This document shows, in pieces, positions 1 through 9,757 of a DNA stretch of 24,838 bases (positions are counted from its first letter, which is position 1; every line of letters begins with the position of its first letter). Below the pieces are notes generated by a model. That model saw only the letters and a list, made by a program, of their open reading frames with translations, had not been told where the DNA came from and did no database searches. Source of the DNA: Silene noctiflora (lineage: Eukaryota; Streptophyta; Magnoliopsida; Caryophyllales; Caryophyllaceae). A program made the position numbers and the translations under genes. Location of the stretch: assembly GCA_009801015.1 (NCBI GenBank), contig VHZZ01014695.1, positions 1,699-26,536 of the forward strand, in the 5' to 3' direction.

Positions 1-125
1 GACTCGATTAAAATCTTATTCTCTATAGCCATATCCTTGATTAATCACACCAACTCAAGGAGACGTTAAGTAGAAGGTATTCAATGGATCAATTATAACC
101 CAATTTATCGCTTTAGAGCATTGAT

Positions 126-759
126 TCAAGCATAGAGCTGGGGATTGGCAGCGAGGTATTCTGAAGCGGTGTCGAACATCTTCTTGATGTTNTCTTTTCC
201 AGCTGCGACGTGTTCATCAGTCACCACAAAATCTCCCTTGGTGTGGTAGTGTACAACCATTGTGTAGTGAGTCCCGTTCCCTGAAGGCTCGAAGGTGCTC
301 TCGTTAACTACATATTCTATGTTTTCGCGAAGGACATCACCTTCAAAGGTGGTGTACTTGCAGTAGAACTTGCCTGCATCAATTTCATCTACTCTGTTTT
401 TCGCGTACTTGAAGGGTTTCCCTGCATAATATCCCATTATTCTTGGTTAGAAATACTTGAGTTGAGTGATATAGACGTTGACAGATTGAGATACATACGT
501 ATATACGGATCAATTCCTTGTCAAAATATTCAAACTTTAAGTTACAAGAAGAAATATAATTAAACCAACCTTCGGGGAAGTTGAGCTGTCTGACAGACCC
601 AACAGTGCCGGCATCACCATGAACAATGTCTACACTTTTAACAAAATTGGATAACACCTTTGGCATGAAATTATGGTTATCAATGCAGAAAGCATTAAAC
701 AACCTAGCCGCGGCCACAGGGCTAGTGCAGTCGACCANTGTGTGTGTTGAAACTCCCAT
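126..759 (-). CDS. PR-10 / Bet v 1-family protein, two exons
   Basis: Exon 1 is 759-570, the intron 569-422 (GT...AG, phase 1) and exon 2 421-126, giving 161 aa. The joined junction reads [12 protein letters not shown], which is where Bet v 1/PR-10 genes carry their single conserved intron. The protein starts MGVSTHT. A glycine-rich loop near residues 46-52 (HGDAGTVGS) matches the family P-loop (GxGGxG-like, here with Ala in the middle). Later come KNRVDEID, a YHTKGDF strand and a C-terminal helix ending [13 protein letters not shown]. The length matches the usual 155-162 aa. Family members are small cytosolic proteins whose hydrophobic cavity binds flavonoids, cytokinins or other ligands; many are induced by pathogens or stress. 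The actual ligand cannot be read from sequence. Two ambiguous bases (192 and 738) each leave one residue undetermined, but neither breaks the frame. A TATA box lies about 115 bp upstream of the ATG. Confidence 0.93.
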
Positions 760-873
760 TATCGATATTTTCTTAAAGAGCTAAACGGAAAAATATTAGA
801 AGTTTTAATTGAAGGTTGCTAATTGCTAGTGAAAGTGAATGAGGTTGATACAAATGTTAGCTATTTGGTCTGA

Positions 874-881
874 TATTTATA
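874..881 (-). promoter_or_regulatory. TATA box of the PR-10-type gene
   Basis: The minus strand reads CTATAAATATC here, a good plant TATA box. It lies about 115 bp upstream of the ATG at 759, which predicts a transcript start near 845 and a 5' UTR of about 85 nt. Confidence 0.6.
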
Positions 882-1989
882 GTGGAATTCCGAGCGGTAC
901 CATCGGGTTATCCTCGCATATACTACTAATACATTACCATGAATGAATCATCACGTCAAATATTGTGGTCTTGTGGACCTCATAATATTAAATTACTTTG
1001 AATTTTTGAATTTTTTAAATGTATAATCTCAAGACGCATATATTTGTTTTAAACTTAAAAAAGTTTAATTAGTGTAAAGAGACAAAAGTTAATTATCTTG
1101 AGAATAACAAAAGTTTGTCTTTGTTTATTTAAGTGGTGTTGTTTAACTAGTTTTTATTTTAAGACAGATAAGAACAAATCAATTGTATCTTAATATTAGA
1201 AAATGCCATCTTACTTAAATACTTAAAATATAAATTACACAAAACCGTTGTAGCATAGTAATAAATATTTAATTTTATCATAAGAAAATTTTTTGAAAAT
1301 GAATTTTCAAAACGAAAAAGAATTTATTTAATTGGAGAAAATAGAGTCAATGATGCATTTTTTCCCCTATAAGAGGTCAAATAAGAAGATAAATTTGGAA
1401 TAAAGATAATACACATTTTTCAATTTTTTCTCACAATTTTTTCAAATTGTATAAAAATAATTGGGTTAAAGGGAGTCTATGATAATACTAACAATCTGAC
1501 ATGAAACCTACTTTAAAATCAATTTTCTTAAATAAAAATGAAAAAAAAAAATGATTGCTCTTATATGATGACTAATCAGTCCATGATGGCGTGTACAAAG
1601 AATAAAGGAATGATCTCTGGTTTCAAAAATCGAAGAGTCTTGCTTGGCATAGTCTTTTTAAAGAGACATCTCAGATCTCTTTTCCATTTGTTTTTTTCTT
1701 TGTCTCACGTCTCTAAGTGAGAATTTATGTTCAAAAATATACATTTATTTAATTTTAAGACAGCTTTCTTGCCATCAGCATGGGCAGCCCTTGCTGAATA
1801 TGAAGGCATCGACCTAGAAAGTCTATGTATATCGTTTTCAACATTTGCTAAGTTCAACGGTTTATAGTCATAGGATATGGATGACAAGAATGGACTCAAT
1901 ATTTTTATATAGGATTAGTCAAACACTATACTATACAAATATTTAAATACTGTTAAATAATGTCACTAAGTTTACTTAGTCATGTCTAG
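882..1989. other. AT-rich intergenic region, no gene recognised
   Basis: This stretch is AT-rich with poly-A/T runs. The short open frames on both strands have no recognisable domain, and I see no terminal repeats or RNA gene. Confidence 0.5.
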
Positions 1990-2280
1990 ACCTTGTAAAT
2001 GAGTCGGTCAGATCGAGTTCAGATCGGGTCAATAATTATTAAATCGGGTTATTTTTAGTCTAATTATTCCAGGTAGGATCATTTCGGATCTGCTCATTTT
2101 GGGTCTTTTCGGGTTAAGATTTACTTAAAATAAATCATTTCGGATCACTTCAAGTCGAGTCACTTTCGGGTTGGGTCAATTTATGTCTATCAGGTCACAC
2201 TTTTGGGTCACTTTAGATCTCGGGTTGGCCTTTATTTGATTAAATCAGCTTTGTCAGTTCTGATCATGTCTAAGCTTGGC
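1990..2280. repeat. Degenerate GGGTCA/TCGGGT repeat cluster
   Basis: Short irregular motifs such as GGGTCA, TCGGGTT and TTTCGGATC recur every 10-20 bp without a fixed period. The same type, often as its complement (GACCCG, ACCTGACC), recurs at about 4260-4480, 6900-7540, 8360-8500, 14950-15190 and 22860-22920. It looks like an old dispersed plant intergenic repeat and has no coding potential. Confidence 0.55.
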
Positions 2281-2841
2281 TCTTTTTTCAATTGTTCTTT
2301 TTTCATAATGTAATGAAAAAACTTATAAAGAAGTCGTAGATATTAATTATTACTTTTTACTACTTTAATTAAAATGAGTGTATGCTTACTTTTATTTGGG
2401 TTAATTTTTCATGTTTTAGTTTCACTGTGGTGGAATAATAAAAATTGTCAAAATTGCAAATTCAATTTAACTCGGCTCATTTTTTTATGGTCATGAACCC
2501 CTAAATATTAATATGTGAGCCCGGGACAATATCTTTGCATCTTGGATAATCTCGCAATGATTTTTAATCTACTGACAATTTTAGCAAATGATATCCTTAT
2601 GTTTCTTTGTTCAAAGGAGTATGAATCGGGAAGATAATACGGTTACACTCGGTGTATGGAATCTTCTATATAACATCAATTATATTTAGACATGTAGAGG
2701 AATCTCTTATTAATCGTAGAGGGAAAGATGAGAAAGATTAGAGAATTTATTAATTTTGGTATTATGATTAGTAATTACAATTACTATAAATAAAGATAAT
2801 ATTACTTGTATCTTACATAATCTTTATCCATATTTTCTAAA

Positions 2842-3359
2842 TCCCCTATCTACTAAAAGAATAGGAATTCTCACATTTTTCCCTTCAAAAATAATCTTTT
2901 AAATTAGGAAGGTAATTACAATTATGAGCATTCACTAAAAAAAGAAACTAATAATTACATTTTTATTTCACTAAATTATTATCTCTTAATTAAAATATAA
3001 ATAAATAACATTCATATAAAACTATAAATTGCTAAATAGTTTATTGATACTATTATTTGAGAATGACTTGACACATACTATATATAACACAAAATTGTAA
3101 ATCACTAATATTACATTCGTGACAAAAAAAAATTGAGAGAACTAAAAAATTGAAATCATTAGCACTGTGGTTAAAAAAATATATTTTGTTTAAAATACAT
3201 TTCAGCACATTACTCATTACTCAATTATCTTGATTAATTGTCAACAAAGCAAAATACAATAATGAGAAATATTAATAAAATATCACTGTTTTATAAATAA
3301 TTTATTTATATAAAAAAAAATTATATATAACGTGCATTTATGCACGGGGTCTAAACTAG
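2842..3359 (+). mobile_element. Non-autonomous Helitron, copy 1
   Basis: The element starts with TC (TCCCCTATCTACTAAAAG) and ends with CTAG. A palindromic hairpin CGTGCA-TTTA-TGCACG (3331-3346) lies about 12 bp before the end. The flanks are A on the left and T on the right, as expected for Helitron insertion between A and T, and there are no terminal inverted repeats or target duplication. At 518 bp it has no RepHel coding capacity. It shares both ends and most of its interior with the copy at 6060-6655. It lies inside the Mutator-like element, so it inserted later or was carried along. Confidence 0.88.
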
Positions 3360-3599
3360 TTCTCTATACTAACAATTTGTTATCATAAATTTACATCGGT
3401 TACTTTGATTTAAAAAACCTTTAATTCATACGTTTATTTAAACCGAACTAAAAAAAAATGTCAATTATCAAACCTTAGAAATTGTCAATTTTTTTCTACA
3501 CTAACAATTTGTTTCCTCTCAGTCGAAAGTGCATGTTGAACTTGACTTCCTGGTTGTCTACTTAGCATAATAGCATTAAATTTAATTACATACGCAATA

Positions 3600-3905
3600 A
3601 TAACGTCAATCATTTGAATTGGTTGCTGGCGGGATGACGGCAAGAGTAGTGGTTGGCGGCGTGAAATAGTGGTGTACAGGCATTGCATGAGGTGATGTAC
3701 GTTAAATCGATGTCATGGGAAAGGCGAAGAGGTGGTTGAGGTGAGGAGGTTGGTGCGCTGGTAAGGGTGAGGGTGAGGGGTTCACCTGGTGTCAGACACG
3801 TTTGTCGGAATGAGAGGTTGCCATGCTGGTATCAGCGTCGGCATATGTGTTAACTGGCGGGGAGGAGACATTGGTGATGGTAGTGATTGGTAGGGATGCA
3901 CTTTG
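3600..3905. other. GC-richer cargo segment inside the MULE
   Basis: This block is rich in GGTGG/GGTGAGG motifs and clearly less AT-rich than the rest of the element. Short open frames exist on both strands, but no domain is recognisable. It may be a captured host fragment, since Mutator-like elements are known to pick up gene pieces, or it may simply be low-complexity sequence. Confidence 0.3.
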
Positions 3906-4520
3906 TTACTACGGAAAAAACATAAAACATGAAAGAATTGCAAAATAATAACTTACCAAATATAAAAGATTAAAAAGATTTACCATATAAGGAAAGAATA
4001 ATATTTTGGGAAATTTTCAAATTTTAAATTTGACTTTTTTTTTTTAATTTAGACTCCCAAGATTATAACAAAATCATACTTGAAAAAGATTCTATCTTAT
4101 ACCCATCACCGCCACATGTCATTATGTTACTCGCAGTATATAGAAGATTCTAGACACCGAGTGTAACCGTAACTTTTTCGGTATGAATCGGGGTTCTTTT
4201 TGTAAAGATTAGTTTTCTTCTGTCCAGCTACTGGATACAAAAAAAGAAAGACCATAAATTACCCGACCCATACGCAAGTAGAGAAATTTGAATATGACGG
4301 GAACACAAATTAACCCAATCTAACCTGATTCGACTAGAATTTCGCTAGCCCAAACTGACCATCGCCCCTATATGATTGATTATAGCATATTATTGGCAAT
4401 TGGAATGACTTGAACTAATCCAAATGCACTCGAACTGAGTTGGACCAAAACTGACCTGACCCATATCCATCCGAATGAGCTTTTGTCAGGTCTCCGCGTC
4501 ACGTTATGGAACTTCTTTAA

Positions 4521-4845
4521 CATTCATTCTTAGTATGCATCAAAAAAGACGCCATGATTTACGTAGTTTGCTCGGAAGTTTTTGCAATTGTTCCTTCTTT
4601 AATTCGTCATAATTTTATTAGGTTATTTCATTAGAATAATCCAAACTATGTTCTTCCTTCTCATATTAATCCATACTTTACATTCATTCTTAGTATGCAT
4701 CAAAAAAGAGGCCATGATTTACTTAGTTTGCTTGGAAGTTTCTACAATTGTTCCTTCTTTAATTAATTCGTCATAATTTTATTAGGGTTATTTCATGAGA
4801 ATAATTCAAACTATGCCCCTCATTCTTATATTAATCCATACTAAT
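4521..4845 (+). repeat. Tandem duplication, two copies of about 160 bp
   Basis: The unit begins CATTCATTCTTAGTATGCAT at 4521 and again at 4681. Both copies continue through AAAAAAGA-GCCATGATTTAC, TTGCAATTG/CTACAATTG, TCGTCATAATTTTATTAGG and ATTAATCCATACT, with a few substitutions and small insertions. The similar sequence at about 15232-15336 upstream of the receptor gene has only one copy, so the doubling happened after the two regions separated. Confidence 0.85.
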
Positions 4846-5309
4846 GATTAACTGAGAAAAACTGAATTATTGCCTCATTTATCTTTCGCTGAACTTATGG
4901 AAGAGAGTCTTGTACAACCGATTTCCTTGTCACTTATAACCTAAAATCACTCCCTCCCTCCCTCTCTCTCTCCTCACTCTAAACAAAAACAAAGCCTCTT
5001 TACCTCCTTAATCAAATTAAATTCAAAACATTTTATTTAAAAAGGAATTAAATCCAAAACAAGGAATAGTCTTTCTAATGCGAAATATGAGTACGGAGAT
5101 GGAGGAGGAAATTAGGAGGGTAAGACTCTCATTGAAAGAGTTGAATATGAAATTTGACAAGTTAACCGAAAAACAAGGAAGGAGATTAGTAGGGGTGGAC
5201 TCTATTTGGTTATTGTGATAGATGAGAGAGTTGTAGAAAAAGCAAAAAGTAGACAATAGTCAAAGTAAAAAAGAGATTTTATTTGGTTATCAATTGCTTG
5301 ATACATTTA
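4846..5309. other. Intergenic, no gene recognised; CT-rich tract
   Basis: A CCCTCC/CTCTCT pyrimidine microsatellite lies at about 4950-4980. The rest is AT-rich. An open frame on the minus strand at 5023-5256 is Leu/Asn/Ser/Phe-rich, resembles no protein I know and has no gene context. Confidence 0.45.
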
Positions 5310-5710
5310 GGTCTATTTGGATTGAGTGAATTGGAGAGAAGGGGGGGAGAGAAAAAGAGGGATTCATTTTCCTTTGTTTGGATACAAAATATAGGAGGGG
5401 AATGGAGGGGAAGTGAAATGAGGGGATTTAATTTCTCTCCTATTGAACAAACCATAATCTTTCAATGAGTGACAAGATTTGGAAGAAAACTTTGTTTGGC
5501 CTCCCATCTCCCTCCTTCCTCCCCGTCCATTTCCATTATCCATAAGCATAATCCATCCATTCCTCCATCACCCTCCTTCCCCCCCTTCCATTTCCCTCTC
5601 ATCATTTTTGTTATCCAAACAACCACAATTCACTCCACCTCCCCTCCCCTCCCCTCACCTCACTCTCCCTCCCCTCCTCTTCCCTCCCAAAACTGTATCC
5701 AAACAGACCC
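5310..5710. mobile_element. Tourist-like (PIF/Harbinger-type) foldback MITE
   Basis: The left end GGTCTATTTGGAT pairs with the complement of the right end, GGGTCTGTTTGGAT. A TTA target duplication lies at 5307-5309 and 5711-5713. The left arm is purine-rich (GGAGGGG runs) and the right arm pyrimidine-rich (CCTCCC runs), so the whole 401 bp can fold on itself. The overlapping long open frames rich in Pro/Ser or Gly/Arg are by-products of this composition and not genes. Confidence 0.75.
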
Positions 5711-5954
5711 TTAAAGAAACAACGATTTGTTCCATGTCCTAGTATTCATCTAGCTATAAGCTTCACACTTTTCAGCAAAGCCCCAAGCCCCCAAATATCG
5801 TTGCTGCCATACTCAACCACCTCCTTCCCCTCATTTAATTGTTTTATAGAGTTTTTTTTGGGTTTTTTCTATTATAGTGTTTCTGATTTTTTTTTTTACT
5901 ATAATTTAAGATAATAGTGTGGGTTTTTGCTAAAATTTAAGATAATACTCGTAA

Positions 5955-6059
5955 TTAGTTTTAAACCCGTGCAAAAAATGCATGGGTTGTAACAACAGAG
6001 GTTATTATTGGATACAGGAGCATATAAACGAGTGTTATTAAATGCACAATGTCGTAACA
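5955..6059 (-). mobile_element. Helitron 3' end in reverse orientation (partial)
   Basis: Read on the minus strand, a hairpin formed by CCATGCA and TGCACGGG is followed by TTTAAAACTAA and a T. This matches the layout of the two full Helitrons here: hairpin, about 10 bp, CTRR, then T. The body would extend to the right, but the full Helitron starting at 6060 abuts it and no matching 5' end was found. It is probably a truncated or interrupted relic. Confidence 0.5.
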
Positions 6060-6655
6060 TCCCCTATCTACTAAAAGAATAGGCATTCTCACAAATTTTC
6101 CCTCCAAAAAACATCTTTTTAAAAAAGGAAGGTATTATAATTATGTGCAATCACTAAATAAGGAAATTAATAATTATATTTTTATTTCATTAAATTATCT
6201 TTTCATTAAGGTTAATCTTTTAATAAAATTATATTATTTCACTAAACTCTAAACTATAATCTCTTAATTAAAATTTAAATAAAATTTATATAAAACTATA
6301 AATTGCTAAATCTTTTATTAATAATATTATTTGAGAATGACTTGACACATACTACGTATAAAACAAAACCGTACCTCGCTATTTTTACTTACGTGACAAA
6401 AAAATTGAGAGAAATTTTAAAATTGAAATCATTAGCTTTCTGTTATAAAAAATATTTTGTCTAAAATACATTTGAGCACATTACTCAATTCTTTTGATTA
6501 ATCATTAGTTACAACTTTTTTTTTTCTCAAAGCAAAATACAATGACGAGAAATATAAACAATTAATGAAGTATCACTATTATTATATAAGTAATTTATTT
6601 ATAAAACGAAAAAAACTATATATACCGTGCATTTATTACACGGGATCTAAACTTG
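6060..6655 (+). mobile_element. Non-autonomous Helitron, copy 2
   Basis: The start TCCCCTATCTACTAAAAGA is identical to that of copy 1. The end has a hairpin CCGTGC...ACACGG (6625-6643) followed by GATCTAAACTTG, with flanking A and T. The terminal CTTG departs from the usual CTRR by one base. The interior matches copy 1 along its length (e.g. GAGAATGACTTGACACATACTA, then GTGACAAAAAAA, then AAGCAAAATACAAT) with indels, making this copy 596 bp. It has no coding capacity. Confidence 0.85.
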
Positions 6656-7295
6656 TTATAAATAAGTCTATAATTCAAGACTTGACGTAATATAATTTCA
6701 GTAGCGGTTTTCATTCTGATGACATAATATGTTTTTTCATCATTAATGTAACTAACCTACATATAATGTACATATAATTTAAAGAAAATAAATAATTTGA
6801 CGTTAAAACAATTTATAAATATATTTAGTTTAGTTTAAGTGAAAACAATTAGCATCATTGTCAATTTGGTCTCCTTTGGTCCATCAATTTGGGTTTGTGT
6901 TAGTTTATGTTGGATTCGGGTTATGATAAATAATTAGTCACCATTTATCGGTTTAACACAGGGTGAGATTTGACCGGTTTTGATCACCTAATTTTTGAGT
7001 TTTGGTCTGGTTTTCAAATGGTTCGGGTCGAATTTCTCGAATCGAGTCGTTTTTTGCTCGTTCTAACTACAATCAGTATGCTTACTTCATCAATCACACG
7101 TAGACCAAACCTGACAAAATTGACTCGATTCAAAGGACCCGACCCGACATCTTGAGATTCGAGTTTGGCCCGAACCCGAATAAATCTGACTCGAATGTTT
7201 ATTGATGCAAATTAATTATTATCCATAACTATCTTGATAATAGTTGATTCCAAAATAACCATAACTTGAAATAGTCCTACCAAACCCGACTTAAG
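6656..7295. other. Intergenic, degenerate GACCCG-type repeat, no gene
   Basis: The left half is AT-rich. From about 6890 on it is full of short motifs such as TCGGGTT, GACCCGACC and CCCGAAC. Open frames across it are chance products of the repeat. Confidence 0.45.
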
Positions 7296-7539
7296 CCCTT
7301 ACAAACCTGGAATTAACCCGATCGAATTAATCTGACTCAAACCTGACAAAAGTGACCTATTTGGCCGGTTAATCACGACTCATGAGTACATGACATTTGT
7401 AACACGATGACCTGGCCCCAACTCAAACCCTTACAAACCCGAAATTAACCGACCCGAATTGCTCTATCCGAAGCCCGACATAAGTGTCCCGTTTGGTAGG
7501 TTTAATCATGATTGCATGACATTTGTAACACGATGCACC
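7296..7539 (+). repeat. Tandem duplication, period about 130 bp, two units
   Basis: Unit 1 (7296-7412) and unit 2 (7428-7539) both run from CCCTTACAAACC through GAATTAACC/GAAATTAACC, CCTGACA/CCCGACATAAGTG and GGTTTAATCA to CATGACATTTGTAACACGATG. Divergence is moderate. The units lie within the GACCCG-type degenerate repeat tract. Confidence 0.75.
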
Positions 7540-8733
7540 CGGAGTCGGTTGACGGTTGTGTTTACAAAGTTGGTAGTACGAATTGAGAAAGATTTCGAAA
7601 ATTGCAACTACTCCAAAATCTTGATAGAGGATTTTCACCGGCGATAATCTCCACCATGGCCAACCACCGTACTTTTCTCTCTTCTGTCCAATTTTGGCAT
7701 CCTTGTTTATCATCTTCTAGATATGAGGTAATTGCTTACGCCGTTGTATTGTTCTGATTCAATGTTTCAAGATTGCTTCTTTTTTACCGTTATGATTCAT
7801 ATTGTTTTACTAATTGCTTATTTACTTGTGTTTTTTGGGATGAATTTAATGGATGATTTCAATTTAATAATTGTTGCTGTATTTTTCTTTCTAATTTCTC
7901 AATTTGAGGTTAACCCTTTATTTCTAATAGGAGGGCCATTGAGTCCCTTCCTTTCCTTTTGTAAATTCTACTTAACAATGGATAAAGGAACAATCTTTCG
8001 GAACCCGAAGGTAATGAATGCCTGTGCATTTCGTAAACAATGGGAGTGATTTGATATTGCGTGGCTAATTTGTTGTTTATTTATATATATCGAATCAATA
8101 GTAGGATTTTGATGTAGTTTAGGTGTAGAGTAGACAAGATGATCCCTGAACTAATAGCAGGCTTTGTAAAACTTCACCACTTAAAGAGGCATGATTAAAA
8201 TCCTTGATTTTGTTTCGATACTTGCTGTCAATTACCATCACGCACTTTGTTCAGTTGAACAAGTACTTCCTCACCAAGCTTAACTTGTGCACTCTTTTGG
8301 CGTGTTTGTGTGATGCGGGTATCTAGTATACAATCCAGACTAGACTTATCAAACAGGTCATTTTGATGGGGTTGGGTTTTTTTTAGCTCCAAAGTTAACG
8401 GGTTATACAAGGTAAAGGTCATTTCGAGTCGGGTCATTTTCTGGTCATGTCAAACGGGTTTGGGTCGGGTTGTTCCAATAAGGGTCACTCTTGGAGGGTC
8501 ATATTGCCATGTATAGTCGGAACCAACAACATCAGATGATTAATCTCGTAATGATCTGGGTCCTCTAACTCGAATGATCATCTGATACCATATATGATGA
8601 TACCATACCATATATGACCTGCTATATACATAAAATAAAATGACAGAAGAAGAATAGGAAAAAGGGGTAAAGGGAGACCTGGTCAGTTGATCTAAATACA
8701 AAGCTATGATAATTATAAAACAAGAAAAACTTA
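7540..8733. other. Intergenic, no supported gene
   Basis: At 7656 an ATG in good plant start context (CCACCATGGCC) opens 24 codons up to a possible donor (GAG|GTAATT), but I could not assign a convincing second exon or protein family. The minus-strand frame at 8228-8437 ends in a plausible-looking stretch (QVKLGEEVLVQLNKVRDGN), also unassigned. A degenerate GGGTCA-type repeat covers about 8360-8500. Confidence 0.35.
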
Positions 8734-8941
8734 CTCCCTCCGTCCCGGTCAATTGTTGTCCTTTGTTTTTGGCACAAAGACCAAAGAAAGAGGAGGTGGC
8801 CAATTACTAAATGACAAGTGGAACAAATTGAGTGTGAATGATCAAATTGCTCATCAAGTTCATTATTAAAATAGAAAGGACAACAATTGATTGAGACACC
8901 CCAAAATGGAATAGGACAACAAATGACCGGGACAAAGGGAG
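8734..8941. mobile_element. Stowaway MITE
   Basis: The ends are CTCCCTCCGTCCCGGTCA on the left and, on the right, the complement-matching TGACCGGGACAAAGGGAG. TA target duplications lie at 8732-8733 and 8942-8943. The element is 208 bp, and its arms also pair further inward (AATTGTTGTCC with GGACAACAATTG). These are the hallmarks of Tc1/mariner-derived Stowaway elements in plants. Confidence 0.93.
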
Positions 8942-8943
8942 TA

Positions 8944-9748
8944 TTTGTTTTTCTTTTGAGAGGGTTTAGATACGACAAAATCAATTAATAACACTATTTT
9001 TTTTAAAAAAAAAATTGTTAAATACATAATAAATAAATAATTAAAAATACAAAGTGTTAAGAAAAATCAAATAAATTCAAAAAAAGAAGTCATTCAAATG
9101 TTGAGGGTGATAATAGAAGGAAATTATAATAAAGAGTTGAAAAGTCTTAAAATAAGGTAAATAAAAATAAAAAATTTGAATCAAATAATTACTACTTTCT
9201 ATTTATTAGAATTGCTACATTTTTTCAATATTCGTGTTGCATAGTTTAATAAATGTAGCAATTCCGACGATGCTAATGAGATGAGTCTAATCAAGGTGCA
9301 TATCACTTAGCTTTACCCATAGGGATATGTCAAATGTTGTAGTTTAAGAGAAACTTGAAGTTCTTCTCAAGCAGAAATTTGAAGTTAATGGAGAACACTA
9401 GATGTGTATGTTAAAAGAGTGATATACTAAACCAAAAGAAATAATATATGTTGGAGATTTAAAGTGCAAATGTGCTATTCTTCCACTTTGATGCTTAAAT
9501 AGTTATTTTAAATAAATGCCCCAAATCCCAAAGTGTTTGTTTTAAATTGACCTTAAAGACACACAAATCTAGTTGTGGGCTTACGTTTAAAAGATGCGAC
9601 GCCATCAAGTTGATGAGGGGACGAGGTGAAAGTGTTTCGTACATGATTTTGCAATCAGTTTTAAAATTTTAGAATTAATTCTTTCTTATATTATTTTACA
9701 AACCTATTTTGCCGCTTTAATTATTTGTTTTTCACATATTTCTTACTT
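8944..9748. other. AT-rich intergenic region with a small inverted repeat
   Basis: No gene is recognisable. An inverted repeat at about 9209-9265 pairs GAATTGCTACATTT with AAATGTAGCAATTC around a loop of roughly 28 bases. It could be the remnant of a small MITE. Confidence 0.45.
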
Positions 9749-9757
9749 TGTTTATAG

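Larger units (their letters stand above)
2628..4180. mobile_element. Non-autonomous Mutator-like element (MULE) with nested Helitron
   Basis: The termini form a long inverted repeat. About 2637-2672 (TACGGTTACACTCGGTGT then AATCTTCTATATA) matches the complement of about 4137-4172, with few mismatches. The outermost bases are GGGAAGATAATA on the left and, on the complement, CGAAAAAGTTA on the right. The element is flanked by a 9-bp direct repeat GTATGAATC (2619-2627 and 4181-4189). The homologous DNA near 14.83 kb has a single similar copy, so the empty site is visible. A 9-bp target duplication plus long terminal inverted repeats is typical of Mutator elements. No transposase frame is present, so the copy is non-autonomous. 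It contains a Helitron at 2842-3359 and a GC-richer segment at about 3600-3905. Confidence 0.85.
2531..4625 (+). repeat. Copy of the receptor gene's 5' flank (left part 2531-2627, right part from 4181)
   Basis: Positions 2531-2627 resume at 4181 and together match about 14773-15336. Shared landmarks include TTGCATC-TGGATAATCTCG, GTCCAGCT-TTGGATAC, GCAAGTAGAGAAA, CCTATATGATTGATTATA, GTCAGGTCTCCG-GTCACGTT and CAATTGTTCCTTCTTTAATT. The two copies differ by scattered substitutions and small indels. The copy near 15 kb is uninterrupted and ends about 110 bp before the ATG of the ethylene-receptor gene. This copy is split by the transposon at 2628-4180. It could be a segmental duplication of the promoter region, or a dispersed repeat that landed beside the gene. 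Confidence 0.8.

Noticed and set aside
5469-5742. Overlapping Pro/Ser-rich open frames on the plus strand
   Set aside because: They are products of the pyrimidine-rich arm of the foldback MITE; several frames are open at once and none resembles a protein.
7656-7727. ATG in strong context followed by 24 codons and a GTAATT donor
   Set aside because: No convincing next exon keeps the frame (the obvious acceptor at about 7931 leads quickly to a stop), and no family is recognisable.
8540-8984. Two minus-strand open frames of 87 and 120 codons
   Set aside because: They run through the Stowaway MITE at 8734-8941 and have no domain; they are transposon by-products.
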